From contig JAEYYY010000892.1 in assembly GCA_023430775.1 (NCBI GenBank), positions 1 through 29,922 on the forward strand: a DNA stretch of 29,922 bases. The letters are read 5' to 3'. The position numbers and the translations under genes are program-made. Under the pieces are notes generated by a model, which saw nothing but the letters and a program-made list of their open reading frames with translations, had not been told where the DNA came from and made no database searches. Below are positions 16,201 through 23,726 of this stretch, one piece after another. Position 1 is the first letter of the stretch. Each line of letters starts with the position of its first letter. This DNA comes from Pseudomonadota bacterium. Lineage in GTDB: Bacteria > Myxococcota_A > Polyangia > Haliangiales > Haliangiaceae.

Positions 16201-17420
16201 GGTTGGGCCGGCTCGGCACCCCGCTCCTTCACGAGCTGCTTCGGCTCCTTCGTGCTGGCCTTGGCGTTCGTCGGAAGCCTTGGCTTCGCCGTCGGAAGCT
16301 TCGGCTTCGCCGTCTTCGCAGGCGCCTTGGCCATGCGAGCGCGAAGTGCTTGGTTCGCGACGGCGTGGTTCAGCGTCTCCAACGGGTCCGAGGGTGTTTG
16401 TTCGCGGGCCTTCCGCGGGCCGCTCGCGGTTTTTTGTACGCAAAGCCGCAAAGGCGCGGAGGGATCGATCGGACGCGATTCGGGTTCGATCGGAAGCGAT
16501 CCGTTTTCGATCGTATCGGCCCTCGATCCCGAACCCTCCTCTGCTCGATCGACCTTCGAGCCTTTGCGGCTTTGCGTACCAAGTCCGGCCACGAACGGCC
16601 CGCGCCCTGATTCGAGGGCAGCCATTCCGTCGGCTTCGCGATCCACTCGCGCTGCGCTGCGACGCGCGAGTTTCCCGGGCGCCTTCTTCTTGACCGTCTT
16701 CTTCGACGTCGGCTTCGGCTTCGCGTCCGGCTTCGGCTTCGAAACGGCGGACGGTTCGTCGCCTTCGCGGATGTCGTCGTCCGGCGGACCATCCCACTCC
16801 GCGTACGACGGATCCTCCATCAGCTTCGCGATCGCCGAGCGCATGTATGCCTCGCGCGCGAGATCGAGCTCGGAGACGCCACCGCCGCGCACCGCGTCGA
16901 GGCGCAGCGCCCAGCCGTAGAGCAGTGCGGCGCGCCGCACGCGTTCCGGATCGGCGAGCGTGCCTGGACCTTCGACGAGCGACTCCCAGCTGTCGTCGGT
17001 GCCGTGCTGTAGCCGCTCGTGGATGCCGAGCGAGCGACCCTCGCGATCTCGCCCACCGCGCTCCGCCGACGGCAGATCGATCGCGACCACCGGCACGCCA
17101 TGCGCGCGCGCCCATCGGATCGCGACCAGCTCCGGCGAGAAGTCGGCGAACGGATAGAACCCGAGGTCACCGCCGTCCTTCGCGACCGCCGCCATCGCGA
17201 GCGGTGCCCCCGCTTCCGGGTGACCGAGCCACTCGATCCAGTCCTGGAGATCGGCGGGCAGCTCGAGCGCGATGTGCGTCGGCTGATAGGCATCGAGGAG
17301 CGCGGGAAGTGCGACCGCGCAGGCCGGCGAGTGATGGCGCACGCCGTAGAGCCACGGCGCATTCGCCGCGGCCAGCTCGGCGACGGCAGCTGCCGGATCG
17401 TCGGCCGCGAGCAGCGTCAC
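13269..17420 (-). CDS. DUF5682-VWA fusion protein (YehM-YehP-like)
   Basis: A 1383-residue protein joining two parts that are separate genes in E. coli (yehM, yehP). Residues 1-200 begin a DUF5682 region: YGVRHHSPACA (H29, H30), ALELPADLQDW (E53), FYPFADFSPE, VVAIDLPSAE and REAYMRSAI. The region resumes at about 415 with VAAIVGSFHAAAL (H426) and runs to about residue 1000. Between them lies a Lys/Pro/Ala-rich insert of about 200 residues that contains a translated palindromic repeat. Residues from about 1215 form a von Willebrand A domain with MIDAS DVSGS (D1228, S1230, S1232), a GGGTHIAKG Thr and a VSDFEEG Asp. A Gly-rich linker with QEEG near 1070-1085 precedes it. VWA domains pair with MoxR ATPases, encoded two genes upstream. 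Start GTG 17420 overlaps the 129-residue gene as GTGA. Confidence 0.85.
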   Translation of the reverse strand: MTLLAADDPAAAVAELAAANAPWLYGVRHHSPACAVALPALLDAYQPTHIALELPADLQDWIEWLGHPEAGAPLAMAAVAKDGGDLGFYPFADFSPELVAIRWARAHGVPVVAIDLPSAERGGRDREGRSLGIHERLQHGTDDSWESLVEGPGTLADPERVRRAALLYGWALRLDAVRGGGVSELDLAREAYMRSAIAKLMEDPSYAEWDGPPDDDIREGDEPSAVSKPKPDAKPKPTSKKTVKKKAPGKLARRSAARVDREADGMAALESGRGPFVAGLGTQSRKGSKVDRAEEGSGSRADTIENGSLPIEPESRPIDPSAPLRLCVQKTASGPRKAREQTPSDPLETLNHAVANQALRARMAKAPAKTAKPKLPTAKPRLPTNAKASTKEPKQLVKERGAEPAQPPVRSASKRARVAAIVGSFHAAALLPRPKLWKRPAPASGRRVELVSSLIPYGFELLDERSGYPAGIRDPLWQQRLFETQRDKGDVGVLVASCLVEITRGIRQRGLPASVPDAKAAAEVASSLALLRGLATPGRRELVEAVQTALTHGELMGRGRVVAKSMENVMVGRTRGHLAPETPRSGLAPHVLALLDELRLPRHGTGVGNARTSMTEPEDLRLDPLRSKLDRRRHVALCRMRACGIPYGTEQESAAVGGVESLTATWRVMFTPSTEAVIELAGLRGVTLKQAAAGALRTEHARLVADDKLTAVALVELAGAAAEAGAGELVREWLVELCGPRLAEATLTELIALVGLIDRILAGHIVGLPAGADDAVDGEVDVFVAPPIDRALVINTAVASILGLAGSESLADARSLAELVRVLERPEHQGLGEGRLRWSIDQLVATGTPMIAGAASVVQVLIGTRTAEELSITIGAWLDSAVDLETRRILASRLEGAIAIAGPLFESSPVFLDGLCERVERLSDQEFLPRVAALRHGFETLSTAARRRLLHALGERLGETDARGQGLDVAVTIPAELMAAAASADAAGRAAADRVPRPDLVAAPPAGSASRASAVVPDHAIPIRDRWRMILGHERDKMNQTSRRAARALDELYGTGHGEGSRGELGGGGGQEEGFPTVRAWRDEIEALFGASVFEEVAAKAAAQGRVGALLELDPDAVAPSVELLEQVLSLKGGLGESQLGRLRQLISRVVDQLTRELAVRVRPALHGAISPRPTRRPTGMLHLAKTVAANLARTRIEDERVTFIPERLFFKSRSRRHMDWHVVLVVDVSGSMEPSVIYSAMMAAILSGVPWIGVKFIAFSTEIVDLSEHAHDPLALLLEVSVGGGTHIAKGLRYARSLVTVPQRTIVITVSDFEEGFSVDGLLQEVRALVEGGVTCLGLAALDDRGAPRYAVPIAEQVAAAGMPVAALTPMELARWIGDQIR
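16270..16311 (-). repeat. Two 21-bp tandem direct repeats in the fusion-protein linker
   Basis: Two adjacent 21-bp units (16270-16290 and 16291-16311) share GTCGGAAGC at one end and GGCTTCGCC at the other and differ at only a few central bases. On the coding strand they give a repeated K-P-[KR]-L-P-T unit in the Lys/Pro linker. A similar GGCTTCGGCTTCG repeat occurs at about 16710-16742. They look like slippage-type growth of a disordered linker. Confidence 0.7.
16414..16604. repeat. Palindromic repeat element (core 16436-16579) inserted in frame in the fusion gene
   Basis: Perfect 20-bp inverted arms lie at 16436-16455 (GTACGCAAAGCCGCAAAGGC) and 16560-16579 (its reverse complement). The core between outer arm ends is 144 bp, exactly 48 codons. 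Imperfect pairing continues inward (GGAGGGATCGATCG against its partner near 16545-16555) and outward (16414-16425 against 16593-16604, 11 of 12). The CGCAAAG-type arms resemble the dispersed palindromic repeats seen in many planctomycete, cyanobacterial and deltaproteobacterial genomes. On the - strand it is read without stops as residues 281-329, including SAPLRLCVQ. No transposase is present; it is probably a non-autonomous element. Target duplications could not be identified. Confidence 0.75.
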
Positions 17421-17806
17421 AGCGACAGCCAGAGATAGAGCGGCCGCTTCTTCGCGACGGCCGTGGCCGCGAGCTTCGCGAGCCCTGCCAGCATCGTGTC
17501 GAGCGACTTCGCGGTGCCGCCGTCTGCCTTCCACTCCTCGGTGGCCGCCCAGCTCTTCGCGATCGCCGGGCGCTTCTTCGCATCGAGCTTCGCGAGCGCG
17601 GTCACCAGCGGCCCGGAGATCGGGATCACCCAGTGCTCCGCCGCCGTCGGATCGAGAGGCGCGCCGCTGGCGGATCCCTTGACCCCGAGGAGCTTGCCGA
17701 GCGTGCCGAGCTTCACGGGATCGCACGACTTCGCGTCGACCGACGGCGCCGCCGGCGCGCTGTCGTTCGTGGTCTCGCTCGTGCCGAGGAAGATGGTGCC
17801 CAGCAT
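17417..17806 (-). CDS. Small unknown protein embedded in the MoxR-VWA operon
   Basis: A 129-residue, probably cytosolic protein. It begins MLGTIFLGTSETTND and has an N-terminal 40-residue Ser/Ala-rich part, then a compact helical part with WVIPISGPLVTALAKLDAKK, a SWAATEEWKADGG motif and a final RPLYLWLSL strand. The WAATEE...LYLWxSL pattern recalls short uncharacterised proteins seen next to similar operons in actinobacteria, but I cannot name a family. It is locked into the operon: its ATG overlaps the MoxR stop by 1 nt (TGATG) and its stop overlaps the GTG of the fusion gene by 4 nt. That position, between the ATPase and its VWA partner, suggests an adaptor or regulator of the complex. This role is inference. 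Confidence 0.75.
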   Translation of the reverse strand: MLGTIFLGTSETTNDSAPAAPSVDAKSCDPVKLGTLGKLLGVKGSASGAPLDPTAAEHWVIPISGPLVTALAKLDAKKRPAIAKSWAATEEWKADGGTAKSLDTMLAGLAKLAATAVAKKRPLYLWLSL

Positions 17807-18933
17807 CAGGCCTCCAGCACGCGGCGGAGCTCGTGGAGCGACTTCCACAGGCGAGCGTCGCCCTCGGCGCGCCGCTTGACCGAGGCATCCCAGTACGCGA
17901 GCAGCTTGCCGCGATCCTTCGGCTCGTCCTTCATCACCACACCGAGCAGGTACTCGGGGAGTAGCCGCGCGACGTCGCGATCGTTCGGGAAGTAGGTCGC
18001 GGCGAGCCCCATTGACGACGCGACCGCGACCGCCTCGGCGGTGGACATCACCGACGTCGGCTTCTCGACCGGCCAGCCCTCGACGGTGCGACCGAGCCGC
18101 AGATCGCGGAACACGGTGACCAGCGCCTCGAGCACGGCATCGTCGACGCCGAGCGGTGCCCCGGCCTCCGCGACGATCTGCCTGGACCGGCGCTTGACCA
18201 GATCGACCTCGCGCGCGAGATCGCCGATCGGCCCGATGGTCTCGAAGTTGAAGCGGCGCTTGAGCGCGGCCGACATCTCCGAGACGCCCTTGTCGCGCAG
18301 GTTGGCGGTCGCGATCACGTTGAAGCCGCGCTGCGCCGGCTCGAGCACGCCGAGCTCGGGGACGCTGAGCCGGCGATCCGACAGGATCGAGACCAGCGCG
18401 TCCTGCACCTCGGGCAAGCAGCGCGTGATCTCCTCGACGCGCGCGATCCCACCGCGCCGCATCGCCTGGAGCACCGGCGACGGCACCAGCGCTTCGGGGT
18501 GCGGGCCCTTCGCGATCAGCAGCGAGTAGTTCCAGCCGTAGCGGAAGTGCTCCTCGGCGGTGCCGGCGGTGCCCTGCACCGTCAGCGACGAGTTGCCGGA
18601 GACCGCGGCGGAGAGCAGCTCGGAGAGCATCGACTTCGCCGTACCCGGCTCGCCGACCAGCAGCAGACCGCGCTCTCCCGCGAGCGTGACGACACAGCGC
18701 TCGACCAGCGCGCGATCGCCGACGAACTTCTCGCTGATCACCATCGCCTGGTTCGCGACCTTGAGCGCCTCGTTCCTCGAGCCGACGATGAACGTCACCA
18801 CCGCCCTCGGCGTCAGCTTCCAGCTCGGCGGACGTGGACCGTCGTCCCACTTCGCGAGGAACTCGAGCTCGGCGGCGTGGATCTGCTCGGGCGGCGGCGC
18901 CTGTTCGGCGGTGGTCGGCTTGTCTTTGCTCAT
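17806..18933 (-). CDS. MoxR-type AAA+ ATPase (YehL-like)
   Basis: A 375-residue AAA+ ATPase, near the length of E. coli YehL. An N-terminal helical region (residues 1-70) precedes the core: Walker A GEPGTAKS (residues 94-101, K100), a Walker B-like GIARVEEITR (about 162-171, with VEE where most have DE), sensor 1 ATAN (about 208-211) and an Arg-finger segment LKRRFNFE (about 222-229). A helical lid follows. MoxR ATPases act with VWA proteins to insert metals into or remodel and activate target proteins; the VWA partner here is in the fusion gene two genes downstream. The ATG overlaps the stop of the 1598-residue gene as ATGA. Missing Asp in Walker B is unusual but the catalytic Glu position remains acidic. 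Confidence 0.9.
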   Translation of the reverse strand: MSKDKPTTAEQAPPPEQIHAAELEFLAKWDDGPRPPSWKLTPRAVVTFIVGSRNEALKVANQAMVISEKFVGDRALVERCVVTLAGERGLLLVGEPGTAKSMLSELLSAAVSGNSSLTVQGTAGTAEEHFRYGWNYSLLIAKGPHPEALVPSPVLQAMRRGGIARVEEITRCLPEVQDALVSILSDRRLSVPELGVLEPAQRGFNVIATANLRDKGVSEMSAALKRRFNFETIGPIGDLAREVDLVKRRSRQIVAEAGAPLGVDDAVLEALVTVFRDLRLGRTVEGWPVEKPTSVMSTAEAVAVASSMGLAATYFPNDRDVARLLPEYLLGVVMKDEPKDRGKLLAYWDASVKRRAEGDARLWKSLHELRRVLEA

Positions 18934-21900
18934 CGCTTCACGTCCTCGTATCGCGGTTGATCGCCGCTCTCGATGCGCGTCCAGGCGCGCTCGAACAGCA
19001 GATGGAACGGGGCCAGCGCCTGGAACTTGCCGAGCTGTGGAACCGGCGAACCTGGATACGTGTGGTAGAGCGGCAGCTTCCACGACTCGAGCGGCGGGTG
19101 CGGCGATTTCAGCGCCTCCCAGCCGCCGGGCAGGAAGTGACCGCGCTGGGCACGCTCGCGCTTCGCCTCGAGGATCAGCTCCGCGGCGACCAGCTCCGCC
19201 TGCGTGTCCGCGACCTGCTTGGGCTTCCAGCCGTTGTACTCGGCGAGTGCCTTCGGCGTCGGCCACAGCAGCACGAGGTATTGCAGGTAGAGCGCGGCGG
19301 CCTCGCGCGAGACGCCGAGCTTCTTCATGGCCTTGTCGACGAGCTTCGGCGCCGACAGCAGCGGGTTCTGCTCCCAGCAACCGGCGGGGACCGGCGTGAT
19401 CTCGATGCGCTCCATCATCGCGCGCAGGTCCGGACCGCGCAGGTAGTCGAGCTCCTTCGACGTCGTCAGGTACGTGGAGATCTGCGCGATGACCGGATCG
19501 AACACCGCGCGTGCCCGCGCATCGAGCGACGCCGGATGGATGTACGCCATCGCGTTGGCCCCGTAGCGGAGCACGATGCAGCCCGGTAGCTTGCGCAGCG
19601 TGCGCCCCTCGGCGATGCCGGGCAGCAACTCGCCCACCGTCGCGAGCATTTTATCGAGGGGCTCGAGCTTGTCGGCGTCGAGCCACACCGAGCCACCCAG
19701 CACCCACAGGCCAGGTGCCGCGACGCGCTCGAGCCCGAGTCGATACGCCTCGACCGCGCGACCGCGCAGCGGATCACCGACGGGCAACGCCGCGTAGAGG
19801 AACGGCAGGTAGTGGACGAGCATCGTCAGCGTCGAGCCATCGAACACCTGCTCGGGGTTGGCGATCGCGGTCTGGCCGACGAGCGGCTCGAGCGCGCCGG
19901 CGCGGATCAGCTTGCCGTTGACGTCGAACGCGAAGCATCCGTCCTTGGTCAGCTGCGCGGACTCGGCGCCGCCGAGGACCATGCCGAGCACGCCGGGCAC
20001 GTTGCTCGACAGCGACAGCGCATCCGCCGCCGCGATCAGCGCCTCGGGGATCGACACCCGCGCGCCGTACAACCGCTTCCACGCGGCCGCGAGCATGGGC
20101 ATCGCACTGCCGTCGAGGATGCCCGCCATCTCCGCGCGACCGAGCTCCGCGAGCGCCGCGATCTTGGTCGCGTGCTTCGGGATGTTGAGGGCGTCTCGCG
20201 CGAGTGCCGCCTGGGCTGCTTTGAGCCCGAGTTGCTCGCGCAGCTCCTTGGCGAGGAAGTTCGTGCCGCGCTCGGTCTGCCCCGGGCAACCGGCCCACAG
20301 ATAGGCCGCCTCCGACGGCGTCAGCCCGGTGTCCGCCGCGAGCTGCGCCGCCACCTCCTCGGACCACGACGTCGCACCCGAGGCGACCGCCGCGGTCACC
20401 TCGTCCGGCGACGGCCCCCCGTCGGTGCCGCGTAGCTCGCGCTCCACGGTGAGTGGCCACGGCAGCGTGAACGTGCCCGAGGGTGCGTACTCGAGGATCT
20501 GGAACTGGTCCCCCGAGTAGCCGAGCTGCCGGATCACGTACGCATTGCCGCCGCGCCACCGGATCCGGATCGTCGCGGGCTGCAGGCCCTCGATCGCACC
20601 GCGGGCGTGCATGGTGCGCAGGTTCGCCGCCGGCGGCAGCGAGCGCACCAGGTGCTCGTACAGCTTCGCGACCACCGCGCGATGTTCGGGCGCGGTCCCG
20701 ATCGCGACGGCCAGCACCGGTAGTGCGGTTCGCATCACCGCGGCATCGAGCCAGTCGATCCGCGACGCCGCGATCTCGTCGACGTCGCGATCGCTACGAT
20801 CGTCGACGGTGAGCTCGCCGCCGATCTGCTCGATCTGCGCCCACGCACTCCCCGCGCTCGACCACTGCTGGCGGACCCAGCCTGCGAGCGCCTTCAGCAC
20901 CACGTCGTCGGCCGGGCCGCTCGAGATCGGTGCCTTCGCCTTGTCGGGCGCGCGCTCGCTCGCGAGCCTGGCGTGGCGGCGCTGGAGCTGTGCCGCCATC
21001 ACCGCGAGGCCGGTGAGCCCCTTGCGCAACCGCGGATGCGTGACCTCGGCAAGCACGCCGGGCAGATCATCCGGCGCGAGCTTGGTCGGTTCGAGCTCCG
21101 GAGCGGCCGCGATCAGCGCGCGAGCATCGTCGTCGGTGGCGGAGTGGATCCGCCGCGAACCCGCGACATCGCGCGTCGAGTAGAGATGCAGGAACCCGCG
21201 TTGCACCATCGCCGCCTGACCGTGGCTATAGCGGCGATCACCACCGCCGACCTCGCTCCCGACAAAGCTGGCCGTCGGATCGAAGATCGTCAGCGTCAGG
21301 CCTCTCCCCGACACATGGTGCTCGGAGAGTGGCCGGCGCTCGCCGCCATCGGGGAACGCGATCAGCTCGCGGGTCTGCAGATGTCCGCCACCCGCGATCT
21401 TCGCGCCATCGATCGACTCGATCTCGCGCCGCTCGGCCTTGTAGTACGACGGCCCCCGGAAGCGAATTCGCGTACCGACGAACCCGTCGCTGACTCCGAG
21501 CGGCGAGCTGGTGATGCCCGCGGGAGCCGGCAGGTAGTGCGAGGCCGCATCGAGCTTCCAGTCGCCCTCGGCGAAGCCCTCGAGCCACGCCGGCCAGCTT
21601 TGCCGCCCGAGCTCGCCGCTGGCCGTGACCTCGCGCCAGCGATGCTCGCCGGCCACCCACTCGGAGATCCACGTCGTGGCGCCGTCGAACGCGCTGATCC
21701 GCGCACCGAGTGACAGCGTGCGGTCACCCGCGCGCATCGGCCGCAGCGCCTCGAGCCACCCACCATCGGAGAGGACCACCGCGTGGCCGACCGTGGTCGG
21801 GATCGACCACACATTCGCGTCCTTGTCCTCCCACAGATCGTGCGGCGCGCTCGACCAGTAGCAGGCGAGCTTGTAGCCCTGCTTGAGCACGACCAGGAAC

Positions 21901-23726
21901 TGATCGCCGATGAACCGCGTGGTGGCGAGCTCGTAGCTCGGTGGGATCACGAAGTCGTGCACGCCCTTGCGCTGATCACCCGCGATCGCGATCGCGCGCA
22001 CCTTCGACGCCACCACCGCGCATGGCGGCCCACCGTGCAGCGTGAGCTGCGCCGTGCCGTCGGGATCGAGCTCCTTCGCGACCTCCTCGAGCAGCGGCCA
22101 GCCGAATTCGTCGATGATGCCGACGCGCAGCGTCCGCACCAGCGCGGGAGCGACGTCGACGGCGGCGAACCGCGCGTGAAGATCGGGCAGCTCGGCGAAC
22201 GTGCCGGCGCTGACCTTCTGCTCGATCATGGCGAGCGCATCCTCGAACGCCGGCAGCGCGGCCTTCTCCGCCTCCGCGATCTTGCTCTCGAGCCACGCGC
22301 GCTTGGCGGCGAGGAAGCCCTGTTTGCCGCGGGCGGCGGTGTCGAACGGCTCCGTGCCGATTGTATTGATCACCGCGGTGCTGACCACGGACTGCAGCTT
22401 CGGGTGCGCCGCACAGCGCACGGGATCGCGGCCGCGATCCGGCTGATCGACGAGCTGCGCCCACTGCGCGCCATCCGCATACGTGTTCTCGGGCGGCTCG
22501 ACGGGGACGCCGAGCTCGAGGGCGAGCTCCGCGAGATCGAGATCGATGCGCCACCGCCCCATCGCCTTGATCGGCGCGCCGTCGGCGATCAACGCCGGCG
22601 CCATCCGGCGCAACACCGCGAACACGCGTGACGAGATCGTCGAGCTTCTCCAGCTGCGCGCGAGGTGACTGCACAGCTTGTCGAACCACGCGGCGCGGCT
22701 CCCGTTCGGGCGAGCCTCCGGAGGATGGTCGCCGCCGATCAGCGCGTCGATCGCGCCGCTCGCTTCGAGGAGATCGAGCCAGATGTCGTCGAGGTCGGCG
22801 CTGTACGTCGAGCCGGTCGGGAACAGGTTCAGCAGCGCACCGCGCACGCTGGGAGAAGCCTTCGCGAGCGCCGCGATCGGTTCGGCATACGCGCGCCAGA
22901 ACTCGGCGGCCGCCTTGGCTAGCGCGGGCGACTCGATGATCTCGGCGATCAGCGCCGCGGCTTCCCTGTCGACGTCGAGCTTCGCTGCCCTGGCAAGCCG
23001 GCCGAGCTCCTTCGCCATGCCCGACCACGGCGGCATGCCGCCGAGCGTGCGCTGCACGCAGAGCTGACGGAAGTGCGCGTACGCGGCCTTCGGCTCGTGG
23101 TGCTCCGCCAGCTGCTTCGCGTACTCCGAGAGCGCCTTGGTGGTCACCGCGCCGGCGAGCGCGAACTCGAGGAAGCCATCGATCCGGTGCTGCTCGTCGA
23201 CCTCGAGCGCGTGCACCGCCTCGACCTCGCGCGCCTTGCCGAACATCGTCGCGGCGTACGCCAGCGCGCCGTGCTCGATGAACACGCGCCCGACCTCCTC
23301 GTAATACGACGGCAGGAAGTGCGGCACCGTCTTCGACAGTCGGTTCGCGATCCCGTCGAACGCGTCCTTCGCATGCCCCGGCTTGCTCTTCGCCTTGCGC
23401 GCGTGCTTCTTGAGCTCCTTGACGACATCGAGCGCGTAGCGCGCGTTCTTCGGATCGTTCACCAGCGCCCAGCCGGGAAACCCAAGCGGCCGCTTGCGCT
23501 CCTTGCCGACCGCGCCGCGATCCTCGCCGGGCGCGAACCCGAGCGTCGACATCTCGAGCTCGTCGCCCGCGGCCACACCCTCGGCGCACAACCGGACGAC
23601 GACGCGCCCCGGCATCACCGGATGGGCGTACGCGCGCGCGACCACGGTGTCGACGGCGTCGTCCTTGCCGAGCTTGCTGTTGGTGGGGACGATGCCTCCG
23701 GCGTGCAGCGCGGCTTGATCGTTCAC
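18930..23726 (-). CDS. Very large operon protein of unknown function (1598 residues)
   Basis: A 1598-residue soluble protein without signal peptide or membrane segment. The first 550 residues are helical and TPR/HEAT-like in texture (for example the FGKAREVEAVHALEVDEQHR and AYAHFRQLC segments). Residues about 590-900 are beta-rich with many Trp and Gly (YKLACYWSSAPHDLWEDKD, ISAFDGATTWISEW, RYSHGQAAMVQRG), suggesting a propeller or jelly-roll region. Later segments are helical. A C-terminal module near 1480-1598 (LLWPTPKALAEYNGW, PLESWKLPLYHTY, PFHLLFERAW) recalls the ends of giant 'DNA-binding' proteins in actinobacterial operons of this type, but I cannot assign a function. Start GTG 23726 overlaps the DUF4132 stop as GTGA. 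It could be the scaffold or the target of the MoxR-VWA machine. Confidence 0.8.
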   Translation of the reverse strand: MNDQAALHAGGIVPTNSKLGKDDAVDTVVARAYAHPVMPGRVVVRLCAEGVAAGDELEMSTLGFAPGEDRGAVGKERKRPLGFPGWALVNDPKNARYALDVVKELKKHARKAKSKPGHAKDAFDGIANRLSKTVPHFLPSYYEEVGRVFIEHGALAYAATMFGKAREVEAVHALEVDEQHRIDGFLEFALAGAVTTKALSEYAKQLAEHHEPKAAYAHFRQLCVQRTLGGMPPWSGMAKELGRLARAAKLDVDREAAALIAEIIESPALAKAAAEFWRAYAEPIAALAKASPSVRGALLNLFPTGSTYSADLDDIWLDLLEASGAIDALIGGDHPPEARPNGSRAAWFDKLCSHLARSWRSSTISSRVFAVLRRMAPALIADGAPIKAMGRWRIDLDLAELALELGVPVEPPENTYADGAQWAQLVDQPDRGRDPVRCAAHPKLQSVVSTAVINTIGTEPFDTAARGKQGFLAAKRAWLESKIAEAEKAALPAFEDALAMIEQKVSAGTFAELPDLHARFAAVDVAPALVRTLRVGIIDEFGWPLLEEVAKELDPDGTAQLTLHGGPPCAVVASKVRAIAIAGDQRKGVHDFVIPPSYELATTRFIGDQFLVVLKQGYKLACYWSSAPHDLWEDKDANVWSIPTTVGHAVVLSDGGWLEALRPMRAGDRTLSLGARISAFDGATTWISEWVAGEHRWREVTASGELGRQSWPAWLEGFAEGDWKLDAASHYLPAPAGITSSPLGVSDGFVGTRIRFRGPSYYKAERREIESIDGAKIAGGGHLQTRELIAFPDGGERRPLSEHHVSGRGLTLTIFDPTASFVGSEVGGGDRRYSHGQAAMVQRGFLHLYSTRDVAGSRRIHSATDDDARALIAAAPELEPTKLAPDDLPGVLAEVTHPRLRKGLTGLAVMAAQLQRRHARLASERAPDKAKAPISSGPADDVVLKALAGWVRQQWSSAGSAWAQIEQIGGELTVDDRSDRDVDEIAASRIDWLDAAVMRTALPVLAVAIGTAPEHRAVVAKLYEHLVRSLPPAANLRTMHARGAIEGLQPATIRIRWRGGNAYVIRQLGYSGDQFQILEYAPSGTFTLPWPLTVERELRGTDGGPSPDEVTAAVASGATSWSEEVAAQLAADTGLTPSEAAYLWAGCPGQTERGTNFLAKELREQLGLKAAQAALARDALNIPKHATKIAALAELGRAEMAGILDGSAMPMLAAAWKRLYGARVSIPEALIAAADALSLSSNVPGVLGMVLGGAESAQLTKDGCFAFDVNGKLIRAGALEPLVGQTAIANPEQVFDGSTLTMLVHYLPFLYAALPVGDPLRGRAVEAYRLGLERVAAPGLWVLGGSVWLDADKLEPLDKMLATVGELLPGIAEGRTLRKLPGCIVLRYGANAMAYIHPASLDARARAVFDPVIAQISTYLTTSKELDYLRGPDLRAMMERIEITPVPAGCWEQNPLLSAPKLVDKAMKKLGVSREAAALYLQYLVLLWPTPKALAEYNGWKPKQVADTQAELVAAELILEAKRERAQRGHFLPGGWEALKSPHPPLESWKLPLYHTYPGSPVPQLGKFQALAPFHLLFERAWTRIESGDQPRYEDVKR

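Noticed and set aside
16414..16604. CRISPR repeat or attachment site
   Set aside because: There is one palindrome only, with no spaced repeat series, no integrase and no tRNA nearby; an interspersed palindromic element fits better.
16370..16792. Arg-rich 140-codon frame across the palindromic element
   Set aside because: The element is open in several frames; this one lacks a start context and lies within the well-supported fusion gene.
11560..17115. A single 1851-codon open frame on the - strand
   Set aside because: Only the last 570 codons (from ATG 13272) read as protein with a SWIM motif. The rest is the Arg/Ala-rich out-of-frame shadow of the DUF5682-VWA gene.
13269..17888. Longer version of the DUF5682-VWA protein starting near 17888
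   Set aside because: Upstream codons are a shadow of the 129-residue and MoxR genes; the YGVRHHSP motif sits near the N-terminus as expected when GTG 17420 is used.
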